Shown: one piece after another, positions 11,637-22,559 of the stretch | Layout: each line of letters opens with the position of its first letter | Position numbering within the stretch: position 1 is the stretch's first letter | DNA from: Galbula dea | Lineage: Eukaryota > Chordata > Aves > Piciformes > Galbulidae | Direction: 5' to 3' | Assembly (NCBI GenBank): GCA_013399015.1 | Contig: VWZX01001039.1 | Location: forward strand, 516,762 to 580,761 | DNA length: 64,000 bases | Translations under genes and position numbers: made by a program | Notes under the pieces: generated by a model | Databases searched by the model: none | Seen by the model: only the letters and a program-made list of their open reading frames with translations | Told to the model about the DNA's origin: nothing

Positions 11637-14048
11637 AGGCAAAACAATTTCAGGGAAGAGGCCTCCCAAAAAGTCCAGTTTCAGGAGGTAGCTCAATTGA
11701 ATTTCTGGTTCCTGGCTGCCTGCCTGGAGGGCCTCTTGTCACTTCTACTTTCTTCCAACAAGGCAGAAGGTGGAATTGACAGCAGCCTTCCCGTCAGGCT
11801 GTTAGAGAAGCAGGGAAGCCAGATGCTTTGCCTCCCTGCTCCCTCCCCCTTCTGCAGCCCAAGAGTCAGAGTGTTAAGTTGTTTCGCTTTTCCATCTTCC
11901 TTCTCCAAGTTCCTGGTCTGACCCAGGGGGGATCCTGAGGAGTGAAATAATAACGCCTGGTAGTCGGCAGGGTCAGCGCCTGTGCACAAAGGGGTTCCTG
12001 GCTGTTGAGGGGTGGGAGTGTGTGTGTCACACAGTGAAGTATCCTTAGGCTTTGGGGCAGAAAAGCAAGATTAGGCTTTCCTGCAGAAAGTCTCTGCTTT
12101 TGTGAAGTTTTTGTGCAGAAAGGTTATTCCACACTGGTGGAAATGGGCTGATGCAGGAGCCTCTCCCTGAGAGCAAAACCAGGGCAAAGAGTTGTGTGCT
12201 GTGATTTCAGAGCTCCCATTCCAAACTCACTTCTGAACTCGCTCTCAGCCCATGCTACTTGTGTCACTGCATATATGGCAAGTTGTAGTGGATAGCTAAA
12301 ACAGCCTTCTGATTTCTTCTGCAAGGACAGTGTGCTCAGCTCCTCTCTTTTCTTCTCTGTAGAGGCTTTTTTATCATCTTCAGATGGGAAGAAATGTTAG
12401 AAGGTTTCAGTTGCTGTTGAATTAACATTTCTGTATGCATCATTTAACTAGATAATTTGCTGACTCTAAAAATTTTGGGCAATCAAATTGATTGGCTGTT
12501 TTAGCATTCCTAAGTGGTAGTTAAAATGCTGTGGAGAATGGATTCTTTTCTGTAGATTGAGGGCAGTAGCAGGGTAAGGTTCTCTAACATCGGGTTTTGA
12601 GACAGGACCTGCTTTGAGGCCGGGGTTGTGCATTTCCAGCACCCATGAGCCAGAGAGCTCTTGCCCTCCCTTTCCAGTCTGCCAACAACTGGAAAATGGG
12701 GTGACAAATTGGCAGTGGATGGCCAGGAAATGACACCCACTCTTTCCCCAAGCTTGTCTCATTGCAAAAAGCTCTGTACTCCAATGAAGGTGAGAACCCT
12801 TCTCTATCTGGCCTGAGGCTGGCAGTCTGTGGGCAGGCATCTCTGTGACCTGTTGGCTCTGCCAGGGGCAAGGCAGGCATCTCAAAAAGCAGTGAAATCA
12901 TAGGGATTCATTAAAATAGATATCTACTGTCCTTTCCTCCTCCTCTATGCTGCTGCTTTATGTCTTCTCTATACCCAGAAGTCATGTTTCCCTTGTACAC
13001 TCCATCCTTCTGCCACTGGGCTCGTGGTCCCTGTGCCACCTTCCCCAGGTGTGGAGGATGGTGATGGAGCAGGCGTTCCTCCTCCTTTGGCGTGCATCAC
13101 TGCCTGTGCCAAGTCGGGCAGGAATCAACAGCAGCCTAGGGCAAACCACCAGCACTGGTAGCCTGCAGCAAGGCAAAAAGCATTGCCCAGAACAGCCTTT
13201 GGAAATATTTTAATTACCCCTCGTTGAACTGGCAAGCAAGTAACTTGAGGTAAAGATCACAAGCGGAGACAAAAATCTAAGGGGAATTTTATGCTCGGAG
13301 TCAAATTTCAGCAACATTTTTGAAGCATTTCTAATTGCTATTGTTTCACAGCCATCACCAAACATCCCCAAGTCCAAACAGTTGTGATGTACAGGGAAAG
13401 CAAATCACAGTCCTGCAGCTGAAGCACAGTACTGTGAGGTGGATGAACACAGGGCTTATAAAAGCATCAGCACCGAGGTCTTTCTGAGCAGCTATCTAGT
13501 CAGAAGCTTTCTTTAATGGGCTGTGTATCAGAAAATGGAATTTATTTTGCGTTTCTCCAGGCTTGCCAGTGAAAGAAGAGCTTGAATCTGCCTCTTTTGG
13601 ATCCAGTCATCTCTGCCAGCCAAAGCAGATTCTTCTTGCCTGCTTCCAAGAAGCATGACTGTCAACAACTGATCTCAAAGTGGGGGTTCTCTACAGTCTT
13701 AGCCATGAAGAGAGGTGATGATTCCTCCCTAATAATTCTGTTTCCCACAAGGAAGTAATCACACACACAGAGGCATGCACCTTCCTCTCTTCTGTCGACA
13801 TGCACTGCTAGAAAGATTTATTTCAGTAATAAGGTCTTTGCAGTAGAACTTTACCAAAATGAGGGGGCAAGTTTATTATATATTTTCCAGTTAATGAAAG
13901 ATAATATTTAAGAGGAGTAATTGCAGGCATCTGCCTTGATAGCACGATTCATTCTCAGTAATAAACGGTTTCTGTCCCCTTTTGTTGGACTGATCAGTTA
14001 CAGAGACAAATCCTGCTTCATGCTAAGCTCCTTTCATTTCTTTTTCAG
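11637..14048. other. Single-copy DNA with an AT-rich segment at its end
   Basis: No gene is recognised. Frames of up to 139 codons occur on the minus strand near 12466-12901 in two overlapping phases and have no domains. The last part, roughly 13800-14048, is AT-rich with motifs such as 'GATAATATTTAAGAG' and 'CAGTAATAAACGG'. It ends in a strong pyrimidine tract and AG just before the exon-like segment at 14049. Confidence 0.4.
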
Positions 14049-14180
14049 TTGCAGGAGATGCTGGAGCAGAGCTGTACCAGTAAAAACTACAGTGAATTCC
14101 AAATTCTTTGTTCACGTTTCGTTGCCTGCTTTGAGGAAAAGAGTGTTCACGAGATCAGACATCAGCCTCAGGGGGAGTAG
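14049..14180 (+). other. Candidate terminal coding exon (unverified)
   Basis: A pyrimidine-rich tract ending TTTTTCAG at 14041-14048 is followed by 43 open codons and a TAG at 14178-14180. The reading starts LQEMLEQSCTSKNYSEFQ and ends with an acidic/basic stretch including ACFEEKSVHE. The composition looks protein-like, with Glu, Cys and Phe and little low complexity. I do not recognise the family. A 43-codon run without a stop is not rare by chance, so this is only a candidate. If real, it would be a 3'-terminal exon of a plus-strand gene whose earlier exons lie elsewhere. Confidence 0.22.
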
Positions 14181-15089
14181 AGATCCTACCCACGCCAGCT
14201 CTACCAACACACCACAGTCTGGATCTGGTCCTCTCCATCCTTGTCTCTTCCTCACAGCCCTGCTGCAGGCTCTGGGAGAGGTATAGAAGTCTTGTTCTAC
14301 AGGACTTAGCTATTTCACCCTTCAAGCTGCTTCTAAGCAGCCTCTTCCATTTCTGCTGAAATACCATGTAGGAGCACTTGTCACTCTTCTCAGCTTGTGT
14401 TTGAGCCATTTTCCAGACCTGCTCATGGATATACATTAGCTGTCCATGTAGTCACTTGACAGGTTGTCAGAGCTTATGCCCCTTTGGTCTCTGACAAACA
14501 AGGTAACTCATGTGCCCTGACATTTGTAGAGCAGGAAAGTTCATTTTGCAGTAGCACTGGTATTTTGTCTCTGCTCCTAACACCTTTCAAGCAGGCTGGT
14601 ATGTTCTGCTTCATGTAGGTGTCCATCTCTTGTTATCTTCCTGCTAACTGAGGTACACTCCAGATCCTGTGACCCACAGTTGAGTGATTTTTATTCTTTC
14701 CACTTGAGGGAAGTATCCTACAACATTTTAAACTGGTCCACTGTGATTGACTCATGCCACCTATTTCTGAAATGCAGCCAACAAGGTAAGAGAAGATCTA
14801 GAAAGGTTCCCAGCATCCAGATCAATTCAGTACAGGAAGTAAACCCCAAAGTGAGCTAAAACATTGCTAAGCATACAGAGACAGCGTCCCACTAGACACA
14901 GCCCTCTGGTGACAGTCTGACATCCCTCCCTGCTTTTTATTTTCCTTTAAAACCTGTTGGTGTGTTCTCCCTGTGGGGTTCACTGTAAATGGGCTGTGAC
15001 AGGTGAAGGCATTGGCTCTAATAGCTATGCACACCTCCAGACACCAGTCATTCCTACAGAAGAGGTTGATGGGAACGTTTCAAGGAGCT
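14181..15089. other. Single-copy sequence, nothing recognised
   Basis: No repeat or gene is recognised. A minus-strand 93-codon frame at 14155-14436 overlaps the exon candidate and has no features. Confidence 0.45.
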
Positions 15090-15260
15090 GTTTATCCAAA
15101 GACATGCCTCAGGGATCAGGGTAAGGTCCAGTCTTCGATAGTGGCTTCTTTAATGAGCTGAAAGAGGAGGTAAACAACATGTTAACAGACATCTAGGATG
15201 AAATGAAGGGAGAACAATGCAAAGGACCAGGGGAGGTCAATGGTGCCAGCCCACCAGAAA
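15090..15260 (+). mobile_element. Ancient LINE reverse-transcriptase relic
   Basis: 'ATGCCTCAGGGATCAGGGTA' matches the RT segment normally read as VPQGS.LGP. It is followed by 'TTCTTTAATGAGCTG' (F-N-E-L, compare LFNIFINDL). 'GAGGAGGTAAACAACATG' then matches the spacer before the FADD box in L2/CR1-type amniote LINEs. The FADD box itself is decayed. Stops and indels interrupt every frame. It is far older than the CR1 tails elsewhere in the window. Confidence 0.5.
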
Positions 15261-15827
15261 TGAGTAGGGCTGGCTTATATCTGCCCTGGGCTTTCAGTCT
15301 GCCTTCACTGTGGCCTGATGTTGTAAGTAAAGTGCAGAGATTTGGGACTGAACCTGTACAACCAGAGCAGTGGCTTGGGTGTTTGTAAGGGCATCTGTTA
15401 AACTATTATGTTGGCTGTGCAGCTTTAAAACACAGGTTTTCTGCAGGCCTCTCTTGTAAATATTTGAATGGGTGAGGAGGGGAAAGAGCAAGCCTGGGTG
15501 GAGGTTTGCAAGCATGGGTGAAAGCAGGAGGTGTATGAGTTGCATGTCTCTTTCTCCCCTGACTGCACGGGCAGGTGCCTGTCTTCTGATACCTTCCAGG
15601 GAGATTTTCATCCAAAGAGCTCTGCCAGCCTTTCAGGGATCAATCACACAAATGCCAAAATACCCCTGCAAGGTCAGGAAGTGTTATCAAATGGGAGAGA
15701 AATCTGTGTCTCTGAGCTGTTCCTCCGAGGAACAATTTGCACCTGAAGGAGAAGGGGTGAGCAGAGAGCTGGTGGCTCCTGCAAGTGTGCACATTTGCTG
15801 CAGTCAGAGCTTTCCTGATCCCCAGAG
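15261..15827. other. Single-copy sequence, nothing recognised
   Basis: Overlapping frames of 60-190 codons on both strands (the longest is plus 15472-16044) have no domain I recognise. No splice-bounded exon stands out. Confidence 0.4.
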
Positions 15828-15895
15828 CCAGGGATGGGAGCCAGGTCTCCTGAATCCCTGTTCTCCATCCTTGACCACTAGAAACACTTCCTTCC
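15828..15895 (-). mobile_element. MIR/CORE-SINE-like fragment
   Basis: 'GGGATGGGAGCCAGGTCTCC' followed by 'GACCACTAG' resembles the reverse complement of the tRNA-derived head of MIR-type SINEs, where the pattern is 'gggattcgaacccaggtct... accacta'. Only about 70 bases are recognisable and the divergence is high. Confidence 0.4.
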
Positions 15896-18800
15896 CACAG
15901 AAACCTCACCGTGAAACCAGCCCCAGGAGGACAGCTTTGTTGTTTGGCAGGAAGAGCACAGGCTCTGCTCTACCCAATCCGCAGGCACATTTTTGGGGTT
16001 ACATGTTTACTGCAATCTTGGCTTTGCTGGTCTGGAGAGAATAGAAGTTGATTGTTCAGCAGCCAGGGATCGGCGTCTCCCTGCCTGGATGTGTAAATGT
16101 CTCTGTGCAGCCCTAGCAGGCCATAGGGAATGTTTGTGGTGCAGCAGCCTGCTTGTATTAGAAGCTCTGTCTCTCTTCTGTGGTAAACAAGTCTCCTGTT
16201 ACCTGTTCTCAGTGAAGCTTTTCTGGCTTCTCCTATCCTTTTCTTGGCCACTTTGCCTTCAGGGCCTCGTGCTAACTGGATTTATTTATTTATTTAATAA
16301 TAAAACTTAAAGAACTGGTTGTTTTCCAGATTGCTCTGTCCAAGGCAGTGGCTGTCTCTGAGGACCCAGGTCATGATGGGGTTAGTGTGGAGGGAAGCAG
16401 GGCTTCTCGGTGAACCTCAGCTCTGCTAACCCTGCTGTTCCTTCTGCCTCTCGGCCTTCTCCCAGTAACCTCCACTCCTCCTGAACTGGCAGGAAAGGCC
16501 ATGAAGCTGAGCAGGCTATCCAGACCTTGCCAGTGCTTTCTGCATGACAGAGATCATGCATAAGGGAGTTCAGAGCCCAAATCTCCAAACAGGACAGTAG
16601 GGTGAAGATGACAGAAGACAAGGAGTAGGTCTTCCATCAGTTACTTCTCCTGTGCACATCCCTGCTAGGTGTCACAGCATGTGATTGCTGTCTCTCACCT
16701 GCCTCGTGGGCTGAGTGTGGCTGCTGAGCACATGGAGGATCTCTCAGAAGCCAGGCTTGGCTCTGCAGGTCTGGGCTTGTGGGGCAGAGCAGAGCCTCCC
16801 TGCATGGCACTGCTGGTGCATTTGGTCCCAGTGGGAGTCCAGCACGAGAGTCTTGTGTCTTGTGGGACTGCATTGCTTGTGCTCTTCTTCAGGCTGGCAT
16901 AGCACACAGCACTGAGGTTGTGTAAGGAGAAGCAGACTGGGAGAGAGCTGGGCATCAGGGGGAGAAGAGACAGGCAGTGAGCAGACAACAGAGGGAAGTG
17001 TGGGTGGTTATGGAAGTAAACTCTCCTTTGGAGGTATCAGAAAGGAAGATGGGAAGGAGGAAAAGGCCTTAACGGTGGAGAGCTTCAGAGGCCTTATCCC
17101 ATCTTCTATAAGGGACAGTGATGTCCTCAGGGCTGTTAGCAGGTCATCTTGTCTATTTGCACGGCTGGGAAGCAGCTGCACTCTTTTGGCTGGTGGATTA
17201 GAAAGTCAGAGGTCTGTGCTTTGGATCCCAGCCTGAGGCATATGTTGCTCTGAAGGCAAGCAACACCTGGCTGGTGTGGGAAAGGGTTTCCCTACCCCCA
17301 GCTTCACACACAGTACCAAGAGGTCTAATGGGTCATTTTGCTGCTTTGGGAGACTTGCTTTTGTGCAGCTTCCTAAAATCTTGTCTTCTGCAATGCCTGC
17401 ATGACAGCACTGCTTTGAGCAGGAGTCAGGCAAGCTGGTTCATCACTAATGCTTTCCTGTCTGTTGGTTTTACAGCTGGATAATGAAAGCTGCTTCCTAT
17501 TGCTCTCTGACCTTGGTTTTGTAGAGTGCTCAGGTGCATCTTAAACACTTCATGTTTCAAGAGGCAGGAGTCTGTCAGACCTGCAGCTCTGTACCTTGAG
17601 TGGTTCCTCTCCGTGAAGGTTTGGTCCTTCCTTCAGGAGGAATTCTCTGTCTTCAGTGTTTCTGCTCATAGAGCTGATAACGCTGGGATTGTTTCACACA
17701 GCAGCAGCAGAGTGAAGAAAGCAGAGGCAATCAGGACCCAAAATAATTATGTTGATCATCTATAATCATCACACAAGGTCTAACTGCTCCTAAGCACTTG
17801 CAGCAGGCTGCTTTCAGGAGCACAGAGTGTAGGCAATGTTGTTAGAGGAGGCAGTGATTATTCAGGAGGATCCTAGTGCAGTAGGATTCTTCAGGCTGTG
17901 AGCTCGCCTGCTTATTACATGTGTGGAAAACAAGGGCAGACCCCGAGCTGAACCCAGCTCTGTGTGTGCAAAGGCTAATGGGTGTAGTGTCCAGAAGTAA
18001 CAACTCAGCCCCTTTCTGACTGGTCCCTGGGATTTGGAAGATAGAATCTGGAAAAACCTACAGCTGCTCAAACTCTTCTCTGTGGAAGGGATTAGTCTAA
18101 GGGAACTCTCTGACGTTTCCCTTTGTGGCTCTGTCTGCTCCTCCTTAGTTTCATGCCAGTCCTGAAATACACAACCCTGAAGAAGGATCTCCTCCGCCAC
18201 ACTGCTGCACGGTCTGAGGGTGCTGAGCAGAAAGGTCTGAGCAAATTCAACTGCCCTCAGGTCAGAAAAAGCTCTGAAAACATTTGCAATCAATAAAAAC
18301 CAACATTCTTCAAGCCATATCCTTGCAGCTTAGTCCTCTCCTTGTGCTGTGCTGTGCTGTTAGGGAGATCCAGGCTTTGGAGCAAGGGCCAAAGAAAATC
18401 TCGGCCAAAATGAGTGCAGTCAATTGCTGCATTTAGTCCTTTGGTTGAAGGTCTTAGTAACAATTTGCTTGGAAGCAAAAGCCTTAAAGCTGAGAGCACA
18501 GGAGGAGCTAAAGCCAGATTTGTATGTGTAGTGGAATTATTTGGAATCCCATCAAAAGCCCATGACACTTCATCTCCTCAGCAAAACATCTGAGATGCTG
18601 CACATCTACTTACTTGGATGTTCCTGGTTATAAAGTGGCTTTCTAAACCCCTTGTTTTCCATGATGTTCTCCAGATGAGGATGTAAAATCTCTCCTTACA
18701 GGATGCCAGTCCTGAGGTGTCTCTGTGTGTAAAGGAGGGATATTTCTCATCCTCTCAGTGTCTGTCAGTGGGAACCAGTGTTTCTCCTGCAGACACCACC

Positions 18801-19214
18801 CTGCTGCCAAGAGCTCTTAGGAACTACTTTCAAACCCAGAAGGGTTATTTCCTTTAGAGCCAAACATTGATGTAAGTGCATTTTTACTAACATTCAAATG
18901 CATTTCACTCCAGCACTTCAGTTTTTCTGCAGATTGTTTTTCCAGAGGCATCTTCTTCTTCTGGCTTCTCTGCAAGACTGTGAGAATGCTGTTGGAACAG
19001 GAGCCATTCCTCTGTGTCTAAAGGACAACCAGCTTAGGGACTGCACCAGATAGCCCTGGTATGTAGGTGTCTTGTGCCAGTAGGCCAAGGAGGAGAGCTG
19101 AGCTCTGTGGTGTGCTCCGTGCCTGGTCAGAAGAGCCCTGCTGTTAACTGTGCCGGTGGGATTCTGTCTGCTGTTTCAGGGCCGTATAATCCTAAGGTCA
19201 GAGGATAATACTGG
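15896..19214. other. Single-copy DNA with a possible MIR trace
   Basis: No gene is recognised. A (TTTA)n run lies at 16280-16302. At 17190-17240, 'GGTGGATTAGAAAGTCAGAG' and 'TTTGGATCCCAGCC' weakly resemble a plus-strand MIR head. Minus-strand frames of 143 codons (17862-18293) and 92 codons (18290-18568) lack domains. Confidence 0.4.
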
Positions 19215-19385
19215 GTGAAAGGAGCTCCAGGGAGTCTTCAGTCTGAGTCCCTGCTCAAGACCTACCCAGCTTCAAAGGGAAGTCTGGACCTCATCCAGGC
19301 AGCTTTTGTGTATCTCTAAGGACAGGAATTCCTCTGCCTCTCTGGGCCCCTGTCCAGGATAACTGAGGTTTTCCTGGTGCTGAGT
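19215..19385 (-). mobile_element. Older CR1 LINE 3' end
   Basis: Read on the plus strand, the segment follows the reverse complement of a CR1 tail: 'GGAGCTCCAGGGAGTC', 'CCCTGCTCAAGACC', 'TGTGTATCTCTAAGGACAGG', 'CCTCTGCCTCTCTGGGC' and 'CTGTCCAGGATAACTGAGG'. The terminal ATTCTRTG repeats are not preserved. It is clearly more diverged than the 1600-type copies. Confidence 0.65.
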
Positions 19386-20714
19386 GCTCAGTAACCAAGT
19401 GTGAAATCTTGTCCAAAATTTTTGCCCTTTTCTGTACTAGGATGTGTTCTGCTTGCAAAGCAGGGTTAGCAATAACTTACCACCTGCCAGACTTCCTCTG
19501 CTTTCTCAAAGAGCTTTCAGACTCCTCCTTGGACTTTTGCACGTGCAGAAAGGACAATGCTTTCTTCTGGCCCAGTGTGTGCCCAGAGTAGCTGTTCTGT
19601 TAACTGGCTCAGAGGGCTTGGGACCAACCTAGACCATTGGATCCCTTTGTCTAACTGGTGAAAGGAAGACAAGACTAGGAGTCAGCCAGGGACTTTTGTT
19701 GTAGCTGCAGAGCCTGGAGCAGGACACTGATGGGAAGGAGGCTTACAAAGTAGTGCCTCTGGGTGGGTAGTGGAGTTGCTTTGGTGATGTGTTTGGCATT
19801 GGTGAGTAGAAGCAGAATCATCTTCTGAAACAGATTTGGGGGTGGGATCTCCTTGGCTGAGCTTGGAGACTGGCTCCTGTGGGTCAGCTTGCTGTAATGG
19901 GGAAGTTCTGGAGCAGTGGGGCGAAACCTCTGGACAGCTGGAGAAGGCTTGTCCCAAAGAGCTCCCTACCCAAGTGGGAGACTGGTGGAGGTGAACAGAG
20001 GAGCAGTGAAATGATACTGGCTGTGGTCTGGGTGGAATTGGAGAGAAAGAAGATTCTGAAGAAGACAAGTAAGGAGCTTTGTGGGTGTTTTCTCCTTCTA
20101 GAAGCATCAATAAAGAAAAGCACGACAGTGCTTCCTTGCAAATCTGGTGGGTGGACTGGTGCTATGAGCTGGTAGAAGATGGGGGCTGACTCCTTCATAA
20201 TGAATGAAAGATGACAGATGGGGAAAGGCAAGGCAAGGCCTTCAGCACTGGTATAATTAACTTCTGAGAACATTGGATGAGCTTTTTTCCTCATAAGAAA
20301 GAGAAAAGAGAGGCTGTTTGACTGAGAGTAATGGGATAATAGGAATTGTGGAGGCGAATTTGGTTGGTCCTTTGTTCCTGAGACACCTGAAGCAAAGAGC
20401 CTGTACCAACTTCAAGAGCAGAGAAGGAGGATGGTCTCCCTGATCTTAGAGAGGGCTGGCTGCATGGGGCCAGTCTACCTCCTCCGGTCCTCATCAGTGG
20501 CCCTGAGCTCTTGTTTTGGAAGAGGAGGTAAAGAGCCAATCCCCCTCCAGCCCAGTAATGACTTCACACCTCTACTGTTTCCCTTCAAGCCTTTTCTTTT
20601 GGACACTAACGAGTCTGAGCCTGCTTCCTTGTGCTTCAGTAATTGTGCTTTTAATTATGCTCTGTGTCTTTTGACCATCTGTCGTGCTCTTCTCAGAGTC
20701 TGCTGCAGTTCTGA
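19386..20714. other. Single-copy sequence, nothing recognised
   Basis: Two long minus-strand frames (19682-20110, 142 codons; 19884-20294, 136 codons) overlap in different phases, and plus-strand frames overlap them too. This is the pattern of a stop-poor tract and not of a gene. Confidence 0.4.
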
Positions 20715-20865
20715 TCTCCCCTTTGAGATGAAGGGACCACAAGTGCACACAGTATCCAAGGTGTGGATGAGTCATGGATTTTTCTTTTCCCTTTCCAGAT
20801 GATTCATCCCATTTGATCTGTTTCTTGATGGTTCCTGAGCAGTAAGCTGACATTTTCATGGAACT
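20715..20865 (-). mobile_element. Ancient CR1/L3-like LINE fragment
   Basis: On the plus strand, 'GGGACCACAAGTGCACACAG', 'TATCCAAGGTGTGG', 'TCATGGATTTTT' and 'TTTCTTGATGGTTCCTGAGC' match the reverse-complement pattern of an old amniote CR1/L3 LINE internal segment ('aactgcacacagtattcaaggtgtgg ... catggattta ... ttcttaatgattcc'). All frames are broken. Confidence 0.6.
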
Positions 20866-22486
20866 GACAGCTTTAGGTGGAAAAATGAGGGACTACGGAC
20901 AGGAGGAAAAATGCTGTCAGTTGGAAAGTCCTGATTCTTTCAAGATAAGATAGTTTGGACAGGGAATGTCACTGGAGTCTGAAGGGAGAGGTTGCAGCAG
21001 CTCCCAGCATGGAGGCCACTTGGGAGAGGCCAGCATGAAGCTGATGGTTTTTGGAAGATGCTGTAAGTTGCCAACAGATGTCTAGGAGCAAGCATGGCAG
21101 AGCTCCTCGTTGGGGAATACTACAGGGGAAAGGAAACTCAAGGCAAGGGAAGGGAGCTGGATGGGCTCCAGCTTGTGTAGAGATAAAGAGAAGCAAAAGG
21201 AAAGGGTAATGAGCCAGAGAGCTTGTTAGGAAGACAGGTCAACAGCAAGTATGAGCAGGGAAAATACAGCAACATCTGTGAGGAGGTTGCAATAAAGTGG
21301 GCTGCACAAGAAGGAGCAGCAGCATCCCTGGCTGTCACGTTAAGCTTGTGGATCAGATGGTCCTGCTCTTCTAGGCCTGGGAGACCTAGAGGGAAGGTTT
21401 GGCCTGTAGAGGTTCTGGGAGGGTGAGAACTGCAGAGCAAGCATAGTGTTTGGTGGGTGAAGGGAACAAGCTTAATGTCCCTGTATTTGGTGTGTAGGAC
21501 AAACTTAGCTAGAACAGAGGGCTGAAGTCTTCAGGAACAGTGGCTGGAGTTGGAGGAAGGTCAGGAGGTGATAACCTGCAAGTGGCCTGTTCTCATTTCT
21601 AGGGTAAGGAGATCAAGCTGTGGGCTGGGGCAACTGTTTATGGCGTTCTGGCACCTTCTGGCTGTGTATGGGGCATCTTCTCCCTTCAGAAGGAGAACTT
21701 GAAGTCCATGTGGCTTCCTCTTTATCACAACAGCCCTTGCTCTGGCTCCATTCTCCTGGCCGGTGAGGGAAGTTCTGGCCTGTCCTACCTCTGCCAGCAG
21801 GATGCTGGGCTCTCTCAAGCTCTGATACCTAGGAATACCTTGTTCTCAGCCACCTCTTTGTTCATACTCTTTGCCATCCAGAGCTCTGTTATTGATTGGG
21901 CCTACAAATCCAGCCCTGACATCCAACAGGCATTTCCTAATGTCCTTTTTGACCTTCCTCTTTCCCCTGGGCCTGACAACTTGGTGCTTAGATGCCACCC
22001 ATCCTCACTGCTTCCTACATGAGCAGTGAAAAGAACCACCTGATTTTTTGCTGGTTGTTTCTGTTCCAGCTCTTGGCCACCTTTCATCTCCAGCTTCCTA
22101 CTGTAGGAAAGAATGGTGGTATTTGGCCTCATGGTTATCAGCCCAGCAAAACAGTCTGTTAACCAGAAAGCAGGAGTCACACGTGCCTAAAGTAACCAGA
22201 TCTGATTCCCATTGACAGGGGAAAATTTCCACTGCCTTCTGCTAGTCCTGTCTGAAAGGGAGAGCAGTTCCTGGGATGGAAGAATAAAAATGATGTACAG
22301 AAGCAAAGTTCCCTGACTGAGATCACATGGGGCCCATGGTACCTCCAGGATTACCAGGAAGATTAACTGGCATAGGTCCATTGGTTAGTTACTCAAGCTA
22401 AGGTGTCAGAGGTGATTTGGGAGCCCTGGTTTCTTCTTGGAGGGGTTTCACCGTATCTGGTGCCCTGGCTGAGCCCCTGGACAGAC
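20866..22486. other. Single-copy sequence, nothing recognised
   Basis: No gene or repeat family is recognised. Frames of 60-107 codons occur on both strands. The right edge abuts an AT microsatellite. Confidence 0.4.
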
Positions 22487-22542
22487 ATAAATATAATATA
22501 ATATATAATATAATATAATAAATATAATATAATATAATAATA
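22487..22542 (+). repeat. (ATAAT)n AT-rich microsatellite
   Basis: This ~56-base tract is built almost only of A and T with an irregular ATAAT unit (ATATAATATAATATATAATA and similar). It lies directly upstream of the CR1 fragment and the assembly gap. The tract may have contributed to the assembly break. Confidence 0.92.
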
Positions 22543-22559
22543 GCAAAAGGAGGCCATAT

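Noticed and set aside
19206..19222. miR-200-like seed TAATACTG
   Set aside because: Only the seed matches, the rest of the mature sequence differs and no hairpin was found.
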